Positions 34,386 to 43,340 of a stretch of DNA of 50,756 nucleotides are shown one piece after another. The translations under genes and the position numbers were made by a program. Position 1 is the stretch's first letter. Each line of letters opens with the position of its first letter. The notes beneath the pieces are model-generated. The model made no database searches. It had not been told where the DNA came from and saw only the letters and a program-made list of their open reading frames with translations. Origin of the DNA: Gammaproteobacteria bacterium (GTDB lineage Bacteria > Pseudomonadota > Gammaproteobacteria > Acidiferrobacterales > Sulfurifustaceae). Location: NCBI GenBank assembly GCA_029863005.1, contig JAOTWF010000012.1:1-50756 (forward strand), read 5' to 3'.

Positions 34386-34681
34386 TTTTGCAAGAAGTTC
34401 ACATCACGGATATAAGAGCAGTGTTGTAATAGCCGTAAACCTGACTGTCGACAACTAACAACATCTTCCAACAGACAAGTTTCGTCTATCGCTGAAGTTG
34501 GTTGTGAATTTTTTCCTGTTCTTATCCCCGTTTTCGCGATCCGAGCATTGAGCAATACGGCGGCTTTTCTATCGTCCTTTACTATTGGCCGGACAAAAGA
34601 AATGCCCCCAGGGGTGTGCGGGGGCAAGAGCCACCCGCCATTAGCTTTTCAAGCTGCCGCAAACGGAACGATAATAACGGT
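34386..34681. other. AT-richer intergenic stretch with one GC hairpin
   Basis: No gene is convincing here. A hairpin (TGCCCCC 34603–34609 with GGGGGCA 34620–34626) has an A-rich left flank, so on the minus strand it would resemble a terminator, but no minus-strand gene ends nearby. Its role is unknown. Confidence 0.4.
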
Positions 34682-35209
34682 ATGAAAGACTACAAATACC
34701 TCGCTTCCCGTGATAAAGAACAACCTCAGGGAAATTCCCCGGAGATGAAAACCATGAAATATATCGCGCGGCCGGCGTGGCTGAATCAGTGGTGGCAGAT
34801 CGGGATCATGTTATTGATGCCGTTTGTGTTGATTCTGGCCATTCTCAAAGGCAATCAGTATTTCTCGCCCGACAACCTGCGGGTGGTTTACGTGGTGTGT
34901 GCCGGGGTGTTTGTCTATTTGATCGCGGTGGTTATTTATCGCCGCTATTCCTGGGCCTACACGATCGATAGCGACACCATCGAGAGCCGCGAGGGTATTA
35001 TCGCCCGCAAAGTGAAGTCCATCCGCATCCGGGACCTGCGCAACATAAACGTGAACCAGACACTGTTCCAGCGGATCGTGGGCCTTGGGGATGTGGAATT
35101 TTCCAGTGCTGGCGGCAGCGGGATTGAGGTGACTTTCCTTGGCGTGGACGACCCTCTGACGGTCAAGGCGCTGGCCCAACGCATGCAGGGCAAAAGCCCG
35201 GGCGACTGA
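34682..35209 (+). CDS. PH-domain (bPH2/YdbS-like) membrane protein
   Basis: About 175 residues. Two membrane helices (IGIMLLMPFVLILAILKG and VYVVCAGVFVYLIAVVIY) are followed by a bacterial PH domain: WAYTIDSDTIESREGIIARK, IRIRDLRNINVNQTLFQRIV and GDVEFSSAGGSG are the standard landmarks. Members are inner-membrane proteins of unknown function, sometimes tied to envelope stress. The start is uncertain: ATG at 34682 gives a longer cytoplasmic N-terminus, whereas ATG at 34754 has a well-spaced GGAG (34741–34744). Confidence 0.82.
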   Translation: MKDYKYLASRDKEQPQGNSPEMKTMKYIARPAWLNQWWQIGIMLLMPFVLILAILKGNQYFSPDNLRVVYVVCAGVFVYLIAVVIYRRYSWAYTIDSDTIESREGIIARKVKSIRIRDLRNINVNQTLFQRIVGLGDVEFSSAGGSGIEVTFLGVDDPLTVKALAQRMQGKSPGD

Positions 35210-35280
35210 TTGCCCGTCCTGATCCGCGAAGGCGGCCGTGCCATCGTGGCCAGGTTAATTTTGAAGAACCACCAAGCGCT

Positions 35281-36225
35281 TCAGCGCGAGTAACCCCAAC
35301 TGTCTTTCAGGTACACATCGAGCCCGGTGTATTCCTCTTTGCTGGCAAAGGCCAGTCCTTGCTCGGCGCCACTGGCCGACAGCAGCCGCTGGATGGCGGC
35401 ATGGCCTTCCGGGGATACCAGTGCCGCGGCGATGCGCGCCTGGTCCGGTATGGAGATGCGCGGCCCGGCGGAGAAAGCTTGGTTTGGCAACACCTTCGAC
35501 TTGTATAACACGCGCACGATATTCTCGTGATTGGGGAAGGACTTCAGGTTCGCCACCGGGACGATGGCGGCGGCGCATTTCTTCTCGAAGGCCACACCCT
35601 GGTAAGCACTGGTCCAGCCAATGCTGTTGATGATCAGTGGCTGGCGCATGGGGTTGTCGAATTGCGCGAGTACGCTGAGCGTGCCCAGATTGGGCGGGTT
35701 CATGCCGCAGACCTTTTGCCCGGCAAGCTGTTTGAGTTCCGTGACACGGCTGTTGTCTTTGCGCACCACGACCGCGAAGGCATGTTCGCCGACAACTTTG
35801 ACCAGTGTGCTGTGCCGTAAATGCGAAATACGCCAACCGTTCAAGTGTGGACCGTCGAAAACAAGATCGTAACTGCCGCGCTGCATCTCCGTCTGATAGG
35901 TAAGCCAGTTCTGGGGATGGCGATAGACGATTTTCTTTCCCGTGATGCGTGAAAGGTATGCGGCGATCGGTTGGTAGGTGCGCTCGCCTTCCTCTTCCGT
36001 TTCGCGCGGCGGCGCGCTGAACACCAGCAAGTCGTCGGCACCGGCCGGCAGACCACGCGCCACCCCCTCAAGCGATGGGCGGGTGTGAGCTGCTTCCGGC
36101 GGGGAGAAGGAGGTCTTGCGTGCGCCGGGTGCGGGGTCCGCGGCTTTGGCGCCCGCCGTCAGCAACAGGGAGCCGAGCGATAATGCCAGCGTGATATTTT
36201 TGATTCTTTTGCTGAAACCGTACAC
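35281..36225 (-). CDS. PhnD-type periplasmic phosphate/phosphonate-like binding protein (copy 1)
   Basis: 314 residues with a signal peptide (ITLALSLGSLLLTAGAKAA). The mature part is the PhnD/PF12974-type two-lobe fold: VFSAPPRET, YQPIAAYLSRITGKKI, SYDLVFDGPHLNGW, MNPPNLGTLSVLAQFDNP and VLPNQAFSAGPR. Starts at GTG 36225, with AGGAGG four bases before it. The neighbouring gene is a clear paralogue; both share two cysteines (here about Cys173 and Cys217) and a C-terminal LKDSWGY-type ending. No ABC permease or ATPase gene is in the window, so it may act as an orphan sensor or scavenger, as AioX does for arsenite; the ligand is unknown. Confidence 0.82.
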   Translation of the reverse strand: MYGFSKRIKNITLALSLGSLLLTAGAKAADPAPGARKTSFSPPEAAHTRPSLEGVARGLPAGADDLLVFSAPPRETEEEGERTYQPIAAYLSRITGKKIVYRHPQNWLTYQTEMQRGSYDLVFDGPHLNGWRISHLRHSTLVKVVGEHAFAVVVRKDNSRVTELKQLAGQKVCGMNPPNLGTLSVLAQFDNPMRQPLIINSIGWTSAYQGVAFEKKCAAAIVPVANLKSFPNHENIVRVLYKSKVLPNQAFSAGPRISIPDQARIAAALVSPEGHAAIQRLLSASGAEQGLAFASKEEYTGLDVYLKDSWGYSR

Positions 36226-36274
36226 ATGACCTCCTTGTCAGGTAGAGTGAATAAATTACAAGAGAATTTGGTGC

Positions 36275-37219
36275 TCAGTAGTAGCCCCATTCGTTGCGCA
36301 AGTACTCGGCCAAGCCACTGTATTCTTGGTTGTTGGCCAGGGAAAAACTGTCACCAACCTTGTACGCCGCGCGCAATTTTTCTGTGGGCCCGCTGGCGTC
36401 TGCGGATGCCAACGCTTGAGCGATTTTCGCCTGGTCCTCCGGCGACACCCGCGGCCCGGCGGAGAATGCCTGGTTCGGCATCGCCGGTGTCTTGAAGACG
36501 ATGCGCGTCAGGCCAGTGTTGTCATATTTTTTCAGGTTGAGGACCGGCAGAATGCCGCCAACACACTTCCCGGCGACCACGCCAGCGTAAATCTTATCCC
36601 AGCCCTTGGTATTGATGATCACCGGCTGGCGAGAAGGATTGTCAAACTGGCCAAGCAGCACAAGCGTACCCAGATTGGGTGGCGCGTGGGTACAGAAGGT
36701 GCGGCCGGCCATCTGTCGAACGTTCTGGAACGGCTTGCTGTCTTTTTTGACAATGACCGCAAATTCATGCCGCTCGGGGATCTTGACCAGGATATTGTGG
36801 CTCAGCTTTTCCATGCGGTAGCTATTGAAGTGCGGACCGTCGAAAATGATGTCGTAGCCGCCCTGAAGCATTTCCGTGCGGTATACACCCCAGGTTCCCG
36901 GGTACTTGTAGCGGACTTTTCTGCCGATAACCTGGCTAAGGTAAGCCGCCACGGGCTGGTAGGTTTCCTTGGCCACTTCTGATGTTTCGCGCGGCGGTGC
37001 AGTGAATACCAGGGCATCTTGTTCTTCCACGATCTGTTCCGGGATCGTGTTTTTGGCCGGCATGGGTGTCGAAGGAGTGAAGACGACTTTCTTGATGGCG
37101 GCCGCGATGGCTTGCATCGGCGGCGTACTCTGGTTTCCGGAGGAATCCGCCGCCAGCGACGAGGCAAACGTCATGGAAAGGACAAAAAGGGATACAACCA
37201 GCGTGGACTTGGCGATCAT
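36275..37219 (-). CDS. PhnD-type periplasmic phosphate/phosphonate-like binding protein (copy 2)
   Basis: 314 residues, signal peptide (MIAKSTLVVSLFVLSMTFAS). Same motif series as its downstream neighbour: VFTAPPRETS, TYQPVAAYLSQVIGRKV, GYDIIFDGPHFNSY, HAPPNLGTLVLLGQFDNP and AMPNQAFSAGPR, ending in LRNEWGYY. Cysteines at about 176 and 219 align with those of copy 1 and could form a disulfide or bind a thiophilic ligand. AGGAGA seven bases before the ATG is a strong ribosome-binding site. The 49-base gap to copy 1 suggests co-transcription and an origin by tandem duplication followed by clear divergence. Confidence 0.84.
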   Translation of the reverse strand: MIAKSTLVVSLFVLSMTFASSLAADSSGNQSTPPMQAIAAAIKKVVFTPSTPMPAKNTIPEQIVEEQDALVFTAPPRETSEVAKETYQPVAAYLSQVIGRKVRYKYPGTWGVYRTEMLQGGYDIIFDGPHFNSYRMEKLSHNILVKIPERHEFAVIVKKDSKPFQNVRQMAGRTFCTHAPPNLGTLVLLGQFDNPSRQPVIINTKGWDKIYAGVVAGKCVGGILPVLNLKKYDNTGLTRIVFKTPAMPNQAFSAGPRVSPEDQAKIAQALASADASGPTEKLRAAYKVGDSFSLANNQEYSGLAEYLRNEWGYY

Positions 37220-37475
37220 GACAACTCTCCTTGTTGCACCTACTCCCCAACCGCTTGACCGCTTGTTGTTTGACGCGAGACATTACGGAAGTGGCGGAGC
37301 GCACCCTCGCCGATGGGAATTCTCCCGTGTTCTCTCTAGGAGAAAGAGCCTAGCCAGGGTTTTTTACCGATTCCAGTGACTATTTTTGCCATTCTCGCGG
37401 GACCGATGAACGGCAGGTTTCATTGTGTCAGCGGTTGTGTGGCGGCCATCCGGGCGTATCGTTGATTGACGAGAG
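37220..37475. other. Intergenic region between the DUF3604 and binding-protein genes
   Basis: Together with the terminator that follows, this forms a gap of about 307 bases. No gene is supported. It must hold the promoter for the two binding-protein genes, since the terminator of the DUF3604 gene lies upstream of them; no clear -35/-10 pair stands out. Confidence 0.5.
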
Positions 37476-37517
37476 AGAAGAAAAACCCTGCCCCACCGGT
37501 TCCACGGCGGGGCAGGG
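37476..37517 (-). terminator. Rho-independent terminator of the DUF3604 gene
   Basis: CCCTGCCCC (37486–37494) pairs perfectly with GGGGCAGGG (37509–37517). On the minus strand the hairpin is followed by TTTTTCTTCT (the A-rich run 37476–37485). It lies ten bases past the DUF3604 stop and separates that gene from the binding-protein pair. Confidence 0.85.
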
Positions 37518-37526
37518 GGCAAGTCG

Positions 37527-39911
37527 TCAAGTGAAGGTGATAAATAACGCCGAAGTCCAGACCTTGGCGTCGTCCACCTGGCGGGCCAGGAAATACACCG
37601 GACGATGTCCGTGCGGGCCATTGTGTGGGTCGATGTTGAGGGTGCCGGTGACTTCGCGCGGAGCCGCGGCATCGGACATGCGTTCGAATCCGAGGAACAT
37701 GTCCACGCCCGGCAGGTCCTTTTTGAGGCGCGCCGCCTCCAGCAATTCAGCTCCGGTAGTTTCCCATTCAAACGTCGGGCAGTGCACGAACGGGTTGCCT
37801 TTGAGGGGGTCGCCAACCTTCACGTAACCGTCAATGGTGCCTTCGACCCTGATCTTTGCGGTCTTCAGGTGCGAGACGTCGATTTCAATAGCGTCCACGT
37901 CGCCGTAGGTGTCGCTATTGAAGCCGATCGTGGTCGCGGATTCGCGCCAGCAGGTCTCCTCGATATGTTCGAAGCCAAGGCCGACAAAGTCGTTGATCAC
38001 AGCGTTGGTGATCGTGATTTTGCCTTTCCATGCTGCCCAGCGGTAGCGGTCCTTGACGCGCGCCCCGCCCCAGCGGAAGCGGATTTTGCGCTCCGAAAGT
38101 CCCAGTTCCGTTTGCAACTCGCGACGCCAGATTTCGCCGGTATGATCGTAGGCCACGATTTCGTCCCAGCCGGCATCGCCAAGGAAGCGGTATTCGAGCG
38201 TAGCCGCACCCTTGTGCTCGTACTCATCTCCCATGATGTGCTTGCCGCTGCGCAGCAGGCCATACGTGCGTTCGCCGGTGGAGGCAAAGGTATGGCGCGC
38301 GCGCAGGGCCTGGGCGATGGCTTTACGTGTTAGTGCCGGGGCGATCACGCCGGCGATGCCGCCCTTGGTGCCGAACACCGCTGTGCCGGGCACGCCGCCG
38401 CCGCAGCGGCCACGGTGCTCGTCACCGGCCATCGTGGCGCCGATCTTGTAGCCGCGTTCCATGGCCTCCTGGTACAACCACCCGAAGTGCCCCCAGCTCG
38501 ATCCGATCTCGATCAGCCGTTCGAGTTTGGGATAGTGCCAGTCAAGAATGCAGCGCCGTCCGCCGACATGGGGAATCAAGAGGTGACCTTCCGGGTCTTT
38601 GGCGTAAGCCATCCACAGATCTTCCAGCGGCCAGGCTCCGGGTTCGACCTGACTGCCCTTGGTGTCCTCGTTCCAGTCCACCGAGCGCACGTGCTCCCCT
38701 GTCTTGAGGAACGGGAACTCGGGTTCGCTGTCATGCAGGAAAATCACATTGTGGTCGCCGCCAGCGCACGAAGAGCCGCACCACTCAGTGCCGGGATAGG
38801 AGACGAACGTACCGTCTTTCGTGATCTCCCGAATCAGTTCGACCGTCTTCTTCCATCGTTCTGTCGTGATGTTGAAGTCATTGTGGGCGAAGGCGAGTAC
38901 GTCCAGGCCAGTCACGTCGCGACCGTAAGTCAGGTTATAAACACTCGAGTTGGTACCGATGGTGTCATCGGAATGCACATGCAGGTCGCAGTAATAGAGG
39001 CGTGGTGCCTCGAATGCCTTGTCCACGGTGGCGTAGAAGGTTTGTGGCTTTACCCAGGGATGCATGGGTAGGCGTGCGGAGACGGCGAGTTCCCCGGGTT
39101 TGTCGGTTGGCACGTCTTCCAGCAGCCGTACCGCCCAGCCCTTATCAGTCAGTGTGGTCTTCTTTTCGTACACCGGTTTGCCATCGAGGGTGGCGGTGAT
39201 CTCAACGTGTTCGGGGCGATCCCAGCAGGTGTTGCCCCATTCGTCCTCGGCGCGGATGCGCAGCGGCAGTTTCTCGCCGAGCTTCACGATGCGCGAACCG
39301 GCCCACTGAAGCTGTGCTGGTACGCCCGGCACGATCTGGATCACCAGATCCGGATTGACCGCCGCGAAACGCGAGGTACCGAGTGGATCGACATAACAGC
39401 GGATCTTGAAGTTCTGCTCGACGAAGGTTTGCACGCGCGTGCCGGGGCCGCCGAACCGCCGGTCACCGAGTCGAATGACGATGTGGTCGCCGGCCTTGAG
39501 ATAACCGTCGAAGGTGTCGACGATCACGGCTTTCTGGAACGGGCGTTCATGACCCTTCTGGTCGAAACGCACCTTCAGGTATTGCACGGTTGCTGGGCTC
39601 TGTCCGGGAATGGTGGGGGAGGCATGGTATTCGGCCGAGACGTAATTGGCCTCCGAGGGCTCGGTGGTCTGAAACAGCGCCCAGTCCGAGTAGAACCGGA
39701 ACGTTGCCTTGAACCACGAGCCGTCGGCCATGCCGGAGGCACCGAGTTCATAGTCGATCACGATCTCCTGCCAGGAGCCGGCTACGATGCTCTCAACGTT
39801 GCAACTGACCTTGCCGAGAAACGGCATGTCCTTGGTAGCGGAATAAAGTCCCTTGGGGGCTTGGTAATCGCCCAGCGCTTTCTGAATATCGGATTCGGGG
39901 ATCTTTTTCAT
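37527..39911 (-). CDS. DUF3604 protein with PHP-like metal site
   Basis: 794 residues. The first 290 residues are beta-rich, with Ig-like linkers. From about 300 a PHP-type hydrolase core appears: YYCDLHVHSDDTIG, LDVLAFAHNDFN, YPGTEWCGSSCAGGDHNVIFL, LIPHVGGRRCILDWHYP and ATMAGDEHRGRCGG, each with His/Asp residues that could bind two or three metals. A beta-rich C-terminus follows. No signal peptide is seen, so a cytoplasmic location is likely. The DUF3604 family has no agreed activity; phosphoesterase or related hydrolytic chemistry is plausible from the PHP core. ATG at 39911 is favoured over a TTG three codons earlier, with GGAG upstream. Confidence 0.85.
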   Translation of the reverse strand: MKKIPESDIQKALGDYQAPKGLYSATKDMPFLGKVSCNVESIVAGSWQEIVIDYELGASGMADGSWFKATFRFYSDWALFQTTEPSEANYVSAEYHASPTIPGQSPATVQYLKVRFDQKGHERPFQKAVIVDTFDGYLKAGDHIVIRLGDRRFGGPGTRVQTFVEQNFKIRCYVDPLGTSRFAAVNPDLVIQIVPGVPAQLQWAGSRIVKLGEKLPLRIRAEDEWGNTCWDRPEHVEITATLDGKPVYEKKTTLTDKGWAVRLLEDVPTDKPGELAVSARLPMHPWVKPQTFYATVDKAFEAPRLYYCDLHVHSDDTIGTNSSVYNLTYGRDVTGLDVLAFAHNDFNITTERWKKTVELIREITKDGTFVSYPGTEWCGSSCAGGDHNVIFLHDSEPEFPFLKTGEHVRSVDWNEDTKGSQVEPGAWPLEDLWMAYAKDPEGHLLIPHVGGRRCILDWHYPKLERLIEIGSSWGHFGWLYQEAMERGYKIGATMAGDEHRGRCGGGVPGTAVFGTKGGIAGVIAPALTRKAIAQALRARHTFASTGERTYGLLRSGKHIMGDEYEHKGAATLEYRFLGDAGWDEIVAYDHTGEIWRRELQTELGLSERKIRFRWGGARVKDRYRWAAWKGKITITNAVINDFVGLGFEHIEETCWRESATTIGFNSDTYGDVDAIEIDVSHLKTAKIRVEGTIDGYVKVGDPLKGNPFVHCPTFEWETTGAELLEAARLKKDLPGVDMFLGFERMSDAAAPREVTGTLNIDPHNGPHGHRPVYFLARQVDDAKVWTSALFITFT

Positions 39912-40004
39912 GAAATTCAACTTCTCCGTATAGTGGAAATGAGGAAGCTTCTAAATGCCGCGAGCGCGCGGCTCGTGGGGGTAAGGCTTATCGATCGTCC
40001 AAGA

Positions 40005-41222
40005 TCAAAACACGGCGCGAAGACCCGGCAGCGCCGCCAGTCGATCCCGCAAGACGCCGAGCAGCGCCCCGCCCAGCATTACTTTGATGCTGCTGACACG
40101 CCATGCCAACAGGGCTACAACCGTGAACGCAAAGAGGACAATGGCGAAAGTGTCCGGCACCGCGTGCGGGGCCATCTGTGCGAGCGAAACCGTGAGCATG
40201 CCGATCACCGCCGGCCCGATGCCCTTCAGCGCCGCTTTCATCCATTGCAATTGGCGCATGCGATCGAACGCCGGAAGAATCGACAGCATCAAAACGAATG
40301 ATGGCAGGAAGATCGCCACCGCGCCGACAATGCCGCCAGCGAAGCCAGCGAGTTTGTAGCCGACGTACGCCGCCACCATCAGTATCGGCCCCGGTGTGAA
40401 TTGCCCCAGCGCCAGACCGTCGACAAATTCGCGCGGTGTGAGCCAGTGGAACTGGTTCACGACTTGCTCTTGCACGAAGGCAATCATCGTCAACCCGCCG
40501 CCGAAGGAGAAGGCGCCGACCTTGAAGAAGAAGATGCCGATATCGAGCAGCCCGGCGGACGCGGCATCGGTTCCGATTATTGTTACCGGCGTGGCAAGCA
40601 GAGGCCAGGCCGCAAGATACCAATACAACCAAACAGCCATGAGCAGCACGAGGATCAATGCCCCGCGTTGGCGCGAGTGAAATAGAAAAATACCGAGACC
40701 GCCCGCCAACGCGAGCACCACGACAAGACCAAATGGGCCCATGGCCACGGCGGCTGCCGCGGCCAGCGCGATCAGGATCTGGGCAAGGCCAGTGATGGTA
40801 TTTCGACCCAGACGATAAACGGCGACCGAAAAGATTCCCAGCACCACCGGACCCAAGCCATACAGCGCGCCGCGCATCAGAGGTGTGCCGCCAACGGTGG
40901 CGTAGGCAACAGTCAGGGCCATCATGATGAAGAACGCTGGCAGGATGAAACACAGCCCGGCCAACAAACCGCCCCACCAACCGCCACGAGCATAGCCCAG
41001 AAATATGCCGAGTTGGGTGGCGCCCGCCCCCGGAAGCAGGTTCACCAGCGACAGCCCTTCCATGAAGCGTTCCTTGCTGAGCCACTGCCTTTTTTCCTGA
41101 AGCTCCGCCTGCATAATCCCCATGATGGCGGGCCCACCGTAGGCCATGGTGCCGATTTTGAGCAAGCCGGTCGTGATGTCTTTCCAGTTCAGTCTCAAAG
41201 AAGCTGGCGTGCTATCGGTCAT
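40005..41222 (-). CDS. chrA: ChrA-type anion transporter (copy 1)
   Basis: 405 residues, two tandem CHR domains with about ten membrane helices. First domain: KIGTMAYGGPAIMGIMQAEL and SLVNLLPGAGATQLGIFLGY. Second domain: KVGAFSFGGGLTMIAFVQEQ and GLALGQFTPGPILMVAAYVG. The chromate-transporter superfamily exports chromate with sulfate as look-alike, but many members have untested substrates. It begins 68 bases after the DASS carrier stop and ends 93 bases before the DUF3604 gene, all on the minus strand. A second, distant copy lies 3.4 kb away on the other strand. Confidence 0.85.
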   Translation of the reverse strand: MTDSTPASLRLNWKDITTGLLKIGTMAYGGPAIMGIMQAELQEKRQWLSKERFMEGLSLVNLLPGAGATQLGIFLGYARGGWWGGLLAGLCFILPAFFIMMALTVAYATVGGTPLMRGALYGLGPVVLGIFSVAVYRLGRNTITGLAQILIALAAAAAVAMGPFGLVVVLALAGGLGIFLFHSRQRGALILVLLMAVWLYWYLAAWPLLATPVTIIGTDAASAGLLDIGIFFFKVGAFSFGGGLTMIAFVQEQVVNQFHWLTPREFVDGLALGQFTPGPILMVAAYVGYKLAGFAGGIVGAVAIFLPSFVLMLSILPAFDRMRQLQWMKAALKGIGPAVIGMLTVSLAQMAPHAVPDTFAIVLFAFTVVALLAWRVSSIKVMLGGALLGVLRDRLAALPGLRAVF

Positions 41223-41290
41223 GGCGATCGACCCCTATCGGTATGTTTGTCGCGCTGAAGTATGCCATCTCTCCACCACCTTCGCGCATC

Positions 41291-42835
41291 TTAAAACGGC
41301 CACGGTGCGCTCGCGTTCCACACCGGCAACCCGAGCACGGCGTACCACGGCGCCATGATCAGGATGCCGTAGGCGATCGCGATTAAAATACAAACCCATC
41401 CTGCTTTGGCGTAGTCTTCGGTGCTGAAGGTCTCAGAACCGTAGGCAATGACCGCCGCCGTAATCTGTGTCGGCAGCAGGTAGGCATAAGTATCGGTGTC
41501 GCATACGAGCAGTGTCAGTGCCACGTCATTCAAACCAAGCTTGGGCGCTAGCGCGAAGACGATTGGCGCCAGCATGGCGATCGCCGCGACGTTCGATAGC
41601 ATGCCGATGCGGATCACATGGGTGGCGAGCATGAGGATCAGCAGCACCATCCACCAAGACTGTCCAGTGACCCAGCCATGGGCCATATCGGCGAGGAAAG
41701 CTGCCAGCCCCGATTTGCCCATGGCGGCCGTCATGGTGATGGCGCCGCCTAGCAGCAGGAATGTGCCCCAGATCGTGCGGTCCTGGACCTCTTTCCACTT
41801 GAACGGGAATAGCCCCGGTGTGAACAGCACCAGCATGCCAATCAAGCCGATGATGCCGAGCTGGAACTTGTGCAGCTGGTAGATCGGGCTGCCCTTGCCC
41901 ATCGCGAACAACAGGGCGATGATGGCGAACACCAGCAGCAGCGTCCACTCGCCACGACTCATGGGGCCGAGATCCTTGTGCATCTTCTGGATCTTGGCGT
42001 GACCTCCGGCAATCTCGATGCCTTTGGTCCTGAAGTGATAGCGTACCCACCATTGGGTCAGCACGAACATGCCGAGGTAGGGGAACTGCAACAGCGCCCA
42101 ATCGAGGTAACCAATGGTTTTGCCTGCCTTACTGAAGATATCGACCATGATCAGGTTGGGAAGGTGGGCGGTCATGATGAACACGCCGCAGATCATGGTG
42201 CCGTAGACCAGCGACTGGATGACAATGGCCTTCTTGGCTTCGTTCTCCTCATCGGAGTCACCGAGCAGGTTGGTCACACCCTTGACAATCGGTAGCAGCG
42301 TCGCGGCACGGGCGTTGGCCGCCGGGATGAAAAAGGCGAGCAGGATATTGACGCCGAAAAACCCCCAAATGACGCGACCGACGTTGGAGGCCTTGACCTT
42401 GTCGAGAATACCGAGCGCGATACGCCGGTCCAGTTTCAGCAACTGCATGATCGCGCCGACCATGAAGGCGAAAAGACAGAGCCAAACGACGTGGCCGGTG
42501 AAGCCGGAAAAGACCGTGCCCATGGGAGGTTTGCCTTTGTCCCACGGGATCGCGTGCGTCAGGATCAACAGCGTGGGTACGGAAATGCCGGTGATACCGA
42601 CCGGCAGCGCCTCCGACACCCACATGATGCTTGCCCAAACCACTATGGCGAGCACCGCCATGCCCTCGGCAGTAAGCCCTTCTGGGCGCGGAAAAACCCA
42701 CATAATTAATGCGAACATCACCCACCCCAGGACGAACCCAATTAAAACGCGGGTTGGGTTACGACCGGTATGTTCGATGTTACTGGCGAGATAACCCAGT
42801 AGCCCACCGTTTGTTTGTGTTGCTGAAGTGGCCAT
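41291..42835 (-). CDS. SLC13/DASS-family anion:sodium symporter
   Basis: 514 residues, about eleven or twelve membrane helices. DASS landmarks include the LPVGITGISVPTLLIL helix, PAANARAATLLPIVKG in the first half and a second-half region with LLLGGAITMTAAMGKSG and SNVAAIAMLAPIVFAL. The family imports sulfate, di- or tricarboxylates with Na+. The sequence alone does not say which; linkage to ChrA-like carriers favours an inorganic oxyanion. AGGAG lies about six bases before the ATG. First gene of the minus-strand row, divergent from the small membrane protein–Crp–ChrA genes. Confidence 0.87.
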   Translation of the reverse strand: MATSATQTNGGLLGYLASNIEHTGRNPTRVLIGFVLGWVMFALIMWVFPRPEGLTAEGMAVLAIVVWASIMWVSEALPVGITGISVPTLLILTHAIPWDKGKPPMGTVFSGFTGHVVWLCLFAFMVGAIMQLLKLDRRIALGILDKVKASNVGRVIWGFFGVNILLAFFIPAANARAATLLPIVKGVTNLLGDSDEENEAKKAIVIQSLVYGTMICGVFIMTAHLPNLIMVDIFSKAGKTIGYLDWALLQFPYLGMFVLTQWWVRYHFRTKGIEIAGGHAKIQKMHKDLGPMSRGEWTLLLVFAIIALLFAMGKGSPIYQLHKFQLGIIGLIGMLVLFTPGLFPFKWKEVQDRTIWGTFLLLGGAITMTAAMGKSGLAAFLADMAHGWVTGQSWWMVLLILMLATHVIRIGMLSNVAAIAMLAPIVFALAPKLGLNDVALTLLVCDTDTYAYLLPTQITAAVIAYGSETFSTEDYAKAGWVCILIAIAYGILIMAPWYAVLGLPVWNASAPWPF

Positions 42836-43340
42836 GGTTGCTCCTGTAGTGTTGTGATAAACGGGTGAGGTTGGTCATGGTTTCTGTAACCTTAGCGATA
42901 TCGCCATGTCAAAAAGGAAACGCTAAGTTTTATTGACCTGCACTGCACCCATCCCATAAACAGCAAAGTAAAGCGCTATAACGATATCCTGTCGGATTGC
43001 AGCGTCTGTCGCTTGGCCGACACTTTCAATTTAACCCTTCGAATCACATGCTTTATCCACCGGTTTTGCTGATTCCTTGTTTTTTCTCTGGCGAAATCTT
43101 CTTCTAGGCCATGCCGTTGCGAGGCCTCCAAACTCCTTGGTCACCCGAGAACACTCTTTAGGTAAATATGATCCTGCGGCCGCACAATGAGTTGCCCGGC
43201 ATTGTGCAGATTCGTCCACATTAGGAATCAAAAAATACTCGAACAGTTGAAGAAAAAGGTGCTGTATCATCGTCTTCCCGCGGACTTGGCGCGGGAGGGG
43301 CATCCGATTTCACCTTACATTACCTAACGAGGATTTATCG
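42836..43340. other. 505-base divergent control region, no gene supported
   Basis: This gap separates the DASS carrier from the small membrane protein gene and must hold both promoters. A short minus-strand reading frame (43031–43303) has no family features or start context and is rejected. The 10-bp palindrome GCGATATCGC at 42895–42904, about 60 bases upstream of the DASS start, is a possible operator. No riboswitch-like or terminator structure was recognised. Confidence 0.45.

Noticed and set aside
34603-34626. GC hairpin with A-rich flank considered as a terminator
   Set aside because: It would act on the minus strand, where no gene ends nearby; kept only as an unexplained structure.
34382-34627. 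81-codon minus-strand frame in the AT-richer gap
   Set aside because: Overlaps a GC hairpin at its start and has no protein-like pattern.
35255-35836. Long minus-strand frame overlapping the first PhnD-like gene
   Set aside because: It is the out-of-frame shadow of a well-supported binding-protein gene.
42895-42904. GCGATATCGC considered as an FNR or CRP site
   Set aside because: It does not match TTGAT-N4-ATCAA or TGTGA-N6-TCACA; retained only as an unspecified palindrome.
43031-43303. 90-codon minus-strand frame in the DASS/membrane-protein gap
   Set aside because: No recognisable domain, signal or ribosome-binding site; composition looks non-coding.
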